The notes under the pieces are model-generated. The model ran no database searches. It had not been told where the DNA came from and saw only the letters and a list, made by a program, of their open reading frames with translations. A DNA stretch of 64,000 bases, taken from positions 1 to 64,000 of IMG/VR virus record IMGVR_UViG_3300050014_000792; one strand, given 5' to 3'. The stretch comes from a virus. Shown in pieces: positions 57,852-64,000 of this stretch. Within the stretch, counting starts at the first letter, position 1; the number at the start of each line of letters is the position of its first letter. Position numbers and translations under genes: made by a program.

Positions 57852-58486
57852 TATATTGCGATTTTTTTAGATTTACATTTGTCTCCGTGACATAAAGAAT
57901 ATATATTTGTTGGAATTTCTTTTTTACAATATTCACAGATTACTCGTTTTCTTTTTGTTCCAAAACAAGGATGATTTTCACCAGTTTTTCCAAACATCGG
58001 ATTTTTCTCTGGTGCAAAAGTTTTTCCAAAATTGTGATTATTTTCTCCTTTAGTATTAGTAGATATTTGTTCTTTAGTTTTTTCGGAATGATGTTGCAAA
58101 CCTTTTTTTCCTTTGTTCCATGGAGAATTTCCTGCGGAGGATTTGCTTTGTTTTTCCTTTGATTGTTCGCTTTTTTTACATCCACCCACATGAAATCCTA
58201 TTCTGTCGGCTGGATCGTATCTATTATATCCATTTGGTTCAAAAGTATTATATTGTCTCATATAAAAGGATTCGCCTTTTATCATCTCAATTTTATCTGT
58301 ATAGTTTGACTGTAAGATTTCTTTTGAGAAATTTTCAATACCATATACTTTGTAGTCTTCATTTAAATGTTTAGAAGACCCCATATACTTATCATTTAAA
58401 GGATCTTCCCCTTTATATGCCATTCTACTACCAATATATTTTTTCTTGGTAATGTTATTTTGAATTAAATAAACGTAGAAATTCAT
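57851..58486 (-). CDS. GIY-YIG homing endonuclease with NUMOD3 motifs and zinc knuckle
   Basis: This 211-residue protein carries FYVYLIQN...KKYIGSR, KYMGSS, VYGIENFSKEILQ, the catalytic-region GESFYMRQYNT and PNGYNRYDP. NUMOD3 repeats with NPMFGKTGENHPCFGTK follow. The end is ICEYCKKEIPTNIYSLCHGD then KC, the same zinc knuckle as at 28058 and 43314. It is a paralogue of 39489-40184. It sits between two structural genes with 5 bases on one side and a 1-base overlap on the other, and it has no clear late-type motif of its own. Confidence 0.88.
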   Translation of the reverse strand: MNFYVYLIQNNITKKKYIGSRMAYKGEDPLNDKYMGSSKHLNEDYKVYGIENFSKEILQSNYTDKIEMIKGESFYMRQYNTFEPNGYNRYDPADRIGFHVGGCKKSEQSKEKQSKSSAGNSPWNKGKKGLQHHSEKTKEQISTNTKGENNHNFGKTFAPEKNPMFGKTGENHPCFGTKRKRVICEYCKKEIPTNIYSLCHGDKCKSKKIAI

Positions 58487-58491
58487 ATTAT

Positions 58492-60390
58492 TTAAATTAT
58501 GCTGCCATCAGTAGTGAATGTAAATGTAGTTGTTCCAAATTTAAGCATCAGATTGTTTCCGGATGGTTCAAAAACCCAACCACCCATTTGGAATGGCGAT
58601 CCTTGTCCAATTAAAATATTTCCGGAAACATCTCTAACTGAATTTTCAACATAGATGTCTTTGGTTTTAAGACTTGCATCAATTTGAACTGGCCAGGTTG
58701 GATTCGTTGTAAACATCCCAATATTTCCATTTATCTGGAATATTGAGGAATCCCCAATTGGATCCGCTCCGTCAGTATACATGGCTATTGCACCTGTAGT
58801 TCCGATTATATCTCTACTAATGGTATTTACTTGTTGCTGCAAAGCTGTTAAGCTATTACCCATTTGAGTCTGAGCATTTGCTAGTTCATTGTATTGATTT
58901 GAAATATAATTAATTGTACTGTTATTTTGTGTAAGGATATTTACTGCTTGTCCTAGCTGGAAGAAAGCTTCATTCCAATCTTCTGCATATAGTTGGCTCG
59001 AAGTTGACTCATCATAAATAATCGCTTGAGTATCATCGGTCATATTATCGGTCCTGATGTTTAAACGTAATGAATATGAAGTTCCAAATCCGGCCGCATT
59101 ACTCTGAATCTTCTCAAGAGATGGAATAATTATTCCTGCACCAAGACCAATATTTGCGCTATTTCCTGAAGGAGCATCTAAAAATAAAATTCCTAATAGG
59201 TTAACAGCTAAAACTGTATCCTGAACTGAGTTATAAATTGTGTAATAAATTAAAGCTGCATTAAATTCAAAAGCATCATTAATGCTATATCCGCTTGGAC
59301 CTTGCTGAGCTAATTTATCAAAGGTTAAAGTTGGATCATTATAGATGATTTTTAGTTTGTTTAAATCCCAGATAAGCTGTATACAATCCACGTTTGAACG
59401 TTGAAATTCAATTGGATCTAATCCTGAAGGAGCTTCAGAATATCTTAACTGTGTTTTATATTTTCCATTTGTAATGTAAGCAGAAGTATCGATCAAGTAA
59501 GCGTTTTTAGCTGACATAGGAGTTGTTCCTTCGGCTGTGAACCATGATCCTGGATACCATGCTGATGATGGGTCATTAATATTATACTTATATGTAAGAT
59601 TATAAACAGGATAGGGAGAAGCATAATTGTTTTGAACAATTGTGGAAGGATCTTCTATAAAGTCATAATATCCTAAATAAGAAAGTCCATCGGGATGAGG
59701 CTTCGTATATCCCTCTCTTCCAAGAATATTTTCGGTTAAGTTACCGATTTCCATTCCATGAGCATAGTTTGTATCCTCAACTTGTTCAAAGTGTGCCTCG
59801 ACTTCGCCATGAGACGTAGGAACTAGGATATAAGTTTCATTGTAAGTTCCAAAGGAATCTGATCTAACGTTACCTGCAGTAACTTGACCAACATATTTTA
59901 CAACTGATTGATACCCTACAGAACTATCTACTTGAGTTTCGGTTTCTTCGATCCAGTTACCTGAACCATCTGGGGACCAACGAATAGCTCCAGTTTCTTT
60001 TAACCATTTCCAAAATACCCTTTCAGCAACGGTTTTCTGAAGTGACTGATCATAAGTTGATGAATCCAGAAGATTAGCTTCTAAGTTTAAAGCATAGTTC
60101 TGAAAACTTTCTGCAATAAGAACTCGGCCATCTTTTATACCTGGGTAGTTCCAATATTCAAGAGACCCTGGAATAGCTTTAAGATTGAATCTATTCTCGA
60201 GAATTCCATTTTGATCCTGGATTTCCGGATAGTCAATTCGAGGAATATTTAAGAGCGCAAAATTGGAAATTTTTACAACGTTATTTCTCTCATTAATGTT
60301 AAGACCAATGTCTTCAACAGCAGAGTTAAAAGTATAAATAGTTCCCCCATTGGTTCGCATTCTTTTGACAAAGGGTGTTACTCTTGACAT
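58492..60390 (-). CDS. Virion structural protein, tail-fibre or baseplate type
   Basis: This is a 632-residue protein. Most of it is mixed alpha/beta, rich in Asn, Ser and Tyr. A helical coiled-coil-like segment (about 495-545: NYISNQYNELANAQTQMGNS then LTALQQQVNTISRD) precedes a C-terminal beta part (IYVENSVRDVSGNILIGQGS). That part resembles the shaft or tip of trimeric fibres and shares VSGNIL-type phrases with the gene at the right edge. A late-type motif lies 10 bases upstream of its start. Confidence 0.6.
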   Translation of the reverse strand: MSRVTPFVKRMRTNGGTIYTFNSAVEDIGLNINERNNVVKISNFALLNIPRIDYPEIQDQNGILENRFNLKAIPGSLEYWNYPGIKDGRVLIAESFQNYALNLEANLLDSSTYDQSLQKTVAERVFWKWLKETGAIRWSPDGSGNWIEETETQVDSSVGYQSVVKYVGQVTAGNVRSDSFGTYNETYILVPTSHGEVEAHFEQVEDTNYAHGMEIGNLTENILGREGYTKPHPDGLSYLGYYDFIEDPSTIVQNNYASPYPVYNLTYKYNINDPSSAWYPGSWFTAEGTTPMSAKNAYLIDTSAYITNGKYKTQLRYSEAPSGLDPIEFQRSNVDCIQLIWDLNKLKIIYNDPTLTFDKLAQQGPSGYSINDAFEFNAALIYYTIYNSVQDTVLAVNLLGILFLDAPSGNSANIGLGAGIIIPSLEKIQSNAAGFGTSYSLRLNIRTDNMTDDTQAIIYDESTSSQLYAEDWNEAFFQLGQAVNILTQNNSTINYISNQYNELANAQTQMGNSLTALQQQVNTISRDIIGTTGAIAMYTDGADPIGDSSIFQINGNIGMFTTNPTWPVQIDASLKTKDIYVENSVRDVSGNILIGQGSPFQMGGWVFEPSGNNLMLKFGTTTFTFTTDGSII

Positions 60391-60400
60391 ATTTTTATAG

Positions 60401-60418
60401 TTTTATTTTATATATTCC
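60401..60418 (-). promoter_or_regulatory. Late-promoter-like motif
   Basis: On the minus strand GGAATATATAAAATAAAA ends 10 bases before the 632-aa start. It is one of the best matches to the consensus. Confidence 0.6.
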
Positions 60419-60439
60419 AAATTAATTAGAGTGTTGATT

Positions 60440-61984
60440 TTAATAAGCAATTTCATATAAGCTCTTATCTGATAGATCCGTATTTCCCCCTGCACTAAAT
60501 ACCATTTTCTTATTTATAGTATCCAAACTCATTGGAGCTGTATTTGCAATTAAGTCTACACTATTTCCATTACTTATATGAGACGCATCGATTTGGGTTA
60601 TTGTCCATTCATCAAGATTAAACATATAGAAGCTTCTCCAAGAAGAATCCGTAGTAAGGAATAATTTGTGATTTATTACGTCATATTCGAAATCATTTAA
60701 AACCCCTACAATTGGATCCCCAGAAAAATTATGAGCTATGCTGGCTTCATTTACAATTTCTCCTATTGTTATTTTCTCAATAAATTTATTGTTTGAAACG
60801 TCATATTTCCAAATTTCATTACCAATTGCGCTTCCGAAAATAAGATATTGGTCATGACTTCTTAATAAATTCGAAGATAAAAAATTAGGAATTAAAGAAC
60901 TAGAATCATAATTAATAGTTGAAGTACCATCGAATAAACCTGTTTCACTCATAAAATATCCAGTACTTGAAGATATGTTATACATCCAGATACTCGAGTT
61001 AAAAGTTAAAAATAGTCTTCCTCCGTGTGTTTCATTTAAGATGGTTTCTGGAGTTCCTGCTGGTAATGGGATACCATTTATCTGAACTGGAACACCAGTA
61101 CTAGCATTTCTGAATCCAAGTTCATCGAATCGATACATTGTACTTGAATCATAATGGTATTGAAGTAAAGCTGTTTCTGAAGGATAATCATTAAAGAATG
61201 ATAAAACATACATAGTATTTCCACCTTCATGATACCATCCTTGTTCCAAAGTTACCCCATCAGGATAAGGAGCATAGTCATCTCCAATTGGGTAACCTAT
61301 ATAAGGATAGGATTTGTTGAAATTTTGTCCAGTATTAGTGCTAATATCATATTTCCAGAAAGATCTTAAACTTCCAATACTGCAGATTGAAGAGAAGAAT
61401 CCATGATCGGAAATATTCATTGACATACAGTTGATATTTGCATCATAGTAATCCCCATTGATAACTTTGTATCCATTAGCTAAAAATTCAGCATTGTGGG
61501 TTGATAGATCAATGATCATAGTTCCAGTTGGACTTGCATAAATTCCGCCGTCCCAGGACCAATAAGATTTGCCATTATAAACCGGAGTAGATCTTGCTGT
61601 TCCCGGCCAGAATCCCCAAGTTAAATCAGCTGGAGTAAATGCTCCTGTATAAGCAATAGAGGAATCCCCTAAATTAACCCACATTGAAGTATCAATAATA
61701 ATATTAAATTTAACAGGTTGAAGATTAATAATTATGGATACATCTTGTCCTGCTAATCCAAATGTAACATAAAGATTTTGAATATTTGGATTATAATATC
61801 CGCTGGTTGGCCATGAATTATTTAATCCTTGCAAATGTATAGATAAGTTTCCTACCGGAGCAGAAGAACTATACCACGTATCAAATTTACTTAAAATATC
61901 GTCAATACGAGGAATAGAAAATTGAACTGGAAAATGATTATAGGTAATTGGTATATTATTCCAAGATAGTATCTTTGAAGGCAT
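60440..61984 (-). CDS. Beta-propeller-like fibre or structural protein
   Basis: This 514-residue protein repeats units with SFWKYDISTNTG, TMYRFDEL, IWMYNISSSTGYF, EIWKYDVSNNKFIEKI and SFYMFNLDEWTITQIDASH. This W/MY+(aromatic)-D/N-S/V pattern, recurring about every 50-60 residues, resembles Kelch or other beta-propeller blades. Propeller domains in phages often sit in fibres or baseplates and bind surface molecules. The first 130 residues are a separate beta domain. It lies between two fibre-type genes; the identification is from repeat pattern only. Confidence 0.55.
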   Translation of the reverse strand: MPSKILSWNNIPITYNHFPVQFSIPRIDDILSKFDTWYSSSAPVGNLSIHLQGLNNSWPTSGYYNPNIQNLYVTFGLAGQDVSIIINLQPVKFNIIIDTSMWVNLGDSSIAYTGAFTPADLTWGFWPGTARSTPVYNGKSYWSWDGGIYASPTGTMIIDLSTHNAEFLANGYKVINGDYYDANINCMSMNISDHGFFSSICSIGSLRSFWKYDISTNTGQNFNKSYPYIGYPIGDDYAPYPDGVTLEQGWYHEGGNTMYVLSFFNDYPSETALLQYHYDSSTMYRFDELGFRNASTGVPVQINGIPLPAGTPETILNETHGGRLFLTFNSSIWMYNISSSTGYFMSETGLFDGTSTINYDSSSLIPNFLSSNLLRSHDQYLIFGSAIGNEIWKYDVSNNKFIEKITIGEIVNEASIAHNFSGDPIVGVLNDFEYDVINHKLFLTTDSSWRSFYMFNLDEWTITQIDASHISNGNSVDLIANTAPMSLDTINKKMVFSAGGNTDLSDKSLYEIAY

Positions 61985-62001
61985 ATCTTATATTTTATTT
62001 T

Positions 62002-64000
62002 TTAAAATGCGTAATCTAGTAATACTCTTCCCCATTTATTTGTACTCGTACATACGTATAAGTATGAAGAATCATAAACCACGTCTCCGGCCGATCCTGT
62101 AGTAACACTTCCAGGAATAGAATTATAAACTACTTTTTTCTGGAAATAAGCTGATGCATCAAGAGGTGCAATATTTTTCCATTTTCCAGAAGCAACATCA
62201 TATTGTAATAAATTTTGATCTGCTAAACCTGAGATCGAAACATCGGTTAAAGCGGAAAGAGTAGTTACCGCCAATGGAGCATTTCCAAAGGTAACATGAT
62301 AAGTAGAAGAATCGTAATATAAAATTTTGTTTGCAGAAACTTCTGCAATTGAAGGAAAATCTAATCCACCATAGAGTTTAGTTCTTCCGGCACCCGCAGG
62401 CTGAATATTGAAATTTACATCAGATAAAGTCCCTCCAGCGGTAAGTCGAATATCAGCGGTTGTTTGACTTTGTCCTATCATGATATATCCATTTCGGGGA
62501 TCAAGAATAAAGTCGGAATATCCGTTATTAGTAGTTTTTAAGATTAAATTTCCCTGGCTAGCTCCTGAAGTTATTACTAAATTACTTACATTATCGGCAA
62601 CTGTGAATTGATTTGAACTTTGTTTAAAGAATGAATTCTGGATGTTGTTTCCTGTTCCATCAAATATGGTAAAAGCCCCTATTGATCCATTTACAGTAAT
62701 TCCCGGAGTTCCAAATCCAACGGTACTGGTATCAGGATTAAAAGTTAAAATCTTAGTTCTAGCTGAAGAATCCAGTCCATACATATAGATTTTTCCATAA
62801 TTTACTGCTAAAGTATTGGCTAGGTAAACATTTGGGGAGTCTAATAAAACTGGGCCTGCTGCATTTCCAAGAGTTAATTGAGAAACCCCTTTCTGCCAAA
62901 TTCTTAATTCGATATTAGGATTAGATGAACGAGCTTGTAAATCAATGGCATAAGAGCTAAATGTATCATCCCCCATATAAATCTGACCATCAAAGCTTGG
63001 GTTACCAGCATTAGATGGTAAAAGGATAACATTGCCGGCGGAATCCATTCTTGTAGATTTCAAAACAATATCCCCAGATGATGAAAGAGTAAAAGTTCCT
63101 CCAATATTCGAAAGAGTACTCCCAACAGCATATAAACTGGAATTTATGATATTGTTTCCAGATACATTAAATTTGGGAATAAAGTTTGTACTTCCAGAAA
63201 CATTTGTTAAAACAATTGAAACATCTAAATAATGAGTTGGACCCCAAACTAATCCTGCCCCAATTGAAGCATTTGGAAAAAATATGGAATATCCGTCAAC
63301 AGTATCATTAAGGGAAGCATCAATTCTTACTATTGAAGAATTTAATTGAAGTACTTGAGAATTTAATTTATTTATGGAAGCATTTATAATAACTGTAGAA
63401 GCATTTAATTGAAGTATTTGAGAATTTAAATACCCCAAAGATGCATCCAGAGAACCATCTTTGGCTCTAAGAGCTACTATTGAAGCATCTTGAGAAAGAT
63501 CCCAATTATAAAGAAATCCGATTGAAGCATCCAATGAAGAATCCTCTGCTCTTAACAAAACTATCGAAGCATTAATTGGAACTATAATAGCATCCACTTC
63601 AGGTTTGCTATAATAATTTGTTGATGTTTCAAATGCCATAGTACTTAAATCTCTTGAACCTACAGTAGTTCCATTCCACATAAGAGCTTTAAATTCTAGT
63701 GGCTGATTGTTAGCCATCGGCAAAAGTAATCCTCCCCCGTTTGTAAATGCTAATCCTGCTGAAGTATCGAATCTAAAAGCATTGGGATTCCAAAAAGGAA
63801 TTGCCCATGAAAATGGGGAATCCTCCCTTGTTGATACAGCTTGGGTAGATGTATCCGAATAATGGAAAGAAGTATCTAAATGAGATATTCCTATTCTAAA
63901 ATTCTGTTCATCCTCATCATATACAAATACATAGGGATCTGATGACCCTCTTTCTACAACTATGCCTGATTGTAGAGTTCCCGAAGGAGGACCAACTAAA
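62002..64000 (-). CDS. Trimeric tail-fibre-type protein, 5' end beyond the window
   Basis: The frame is open from the stop at 62002 to the right edge, at least 666 codons. The in-frame TTG (63723) and ATG (63717) are internal, because the upstream codons read as normal protein (for example DPYVFVYDEDEQNFRIGISH). A heptad-like array of NASI/DASI/DASL units (INASIVLLRAEDSSLDASIG and so on, about 63280-63610) is a coiled-coil fibre shaft. Later parts are short beta repeats (GNVILLPSNAGNPSFDGQIY), and the C-terminus is a head-like domain ending LYVCTSTNKWGRVLLD. It probably forms a trimeric side or tail fibre. Confidence 0.7.
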   Translation of the reverse strand, partial: LVGPPSGTLQSGIVVERGSSDPYVFVYDEDEQNFRIGISHLDTSFHYSDTSTQAVSTREDSPFSWAIPFWNPNAFRFDTSAGLAFTNGGGLLLPMANNQPLEFKALMWNGTTVGSRDLSTMAFETSTNYYSKPEVDAIIVPINASIVLLRAEDSSLDASIGFLYNWDLSQDASIVALRAKDGSLDASLGYLNSQILQLNASTVIINASINKLNSQVLQLNSSIVRIDASLNDTVDGYSIFFPNASIGAGLVWGPTHYLDVSIVLTNVSGSTNFIPKFNVSGNNIINSSLYAVGSTLSNIGGTFTLSSSGDIVLKSTRMDSAGNVILLPSNAGNPSFDGQIYMGDDTFSSYAIDLQARSSNPNIELRIWQKGVSQLTLGNAAGPVLLDSPNVYLANTLAVNYGKIYMYGLDSSARTKILTFNPDTSTVGFGTPGITVNGSIGAFTIFDGTGNNIQNSFFKQSSNQFTVADNVSNLVITSGASQGNLILKTTNNGYSDFILDPRNGYIMIGQSQTTADIRLTAGGTLSDVNFNIQPAGAGRTKLYGGLDFPSIAEVSANKILYYDSSTYHVTFGNAPLAVTTLSALTDVSISGLADQNLLQYDVASGKWKNIAPLDASAYFQKKVVYNSIPGSVTTGSAGDVVYDSSYLYVCTSTNKWGRVLLDYAF

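Noticed and set aside
63717-63723. Start codon of the right-most gene
   Set aside because: The frame stays open with normal protein sequence to the window edge, so these ATG/TTG codons are internal.
1-64000. CRISPR arrays or insertion sequences
   Set aside because: No spaced identical repeats and no transposase frames were found; the repeats present are in-gene or single pairs.

Overview
This window is part of the genome of a large tailed phage, very probably a distant T4-like contractile-tailed (myovirus) phage of a Bacteroidota host. The T4-type core is recognisable: replicative helicase gp41, recombination nucleases gp47 and gp46, late sigma factor gp55, head-completion protein gp4, portal gp20 and a gp15-like tail completion protein. 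The Bacteroidota assignment rests on AT-rich DNA, starts that mostly lack Shine-Dalgarno sequences, and two giant adhesins built from PKD-like, Ig_7-like and BACON-like domains typical of Bacteroidota surface proteins.

Layout. Positions 1-16500 hold DNA metabolism genes (gp41, gp47, gp46, a DinG/XPD-type helicase), a run of tiny Cys-rich or unknown genes, and several acidic proteins that look like head-interior or assembly proteins. Positions 17400-37000 hold virion assembly and late-regulation genes (gp15-like, gp55-like, gp4, portal), membrane proteins, and a family of small proteins sharing an FERxGxP...hGhG header. Positions 37570-41311 hold thymidylate kinase, an ECF-type sigma factor and small unknowns. 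A perfect terminator at 41427-41454 separates these rightward genes from a leftward block (41508 to the right edge) of large tail, fibre and adhesin genes; the last one runs off the window.

Scattered through all this are eleven homing-endonuclease-like genes: six GIY-YIG, one HNH, three PD-(D/E)XK-like and one VSR/EDxHD-like. They sit between essential genes, and most carry their own copy of a promoter-like motif, (G/A)ATATATAAATAAA. The same motif precedes many structural genes. It contains the T4 late -10 sequence TATAAATA, and the window encodes a gp55-like sigma factor that could read it.

The most striking element is at 33504-33735: a circularly permuted, two-piece transfer-messenger RNA (tmRNA). 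Its 3' acceptor/T-arm half lies upstream of its 5' half and tag-coding half, joined by a structured spacer and followed by a terminator. A homing-endonuclease-like gene ends exactly at the acceptor half, and a second, damaged tmRNA T-arm/acceptor end lies on the other side of that gene. This suggests the endonuclease invaded a phage tmRNA gene and regenerated its end.
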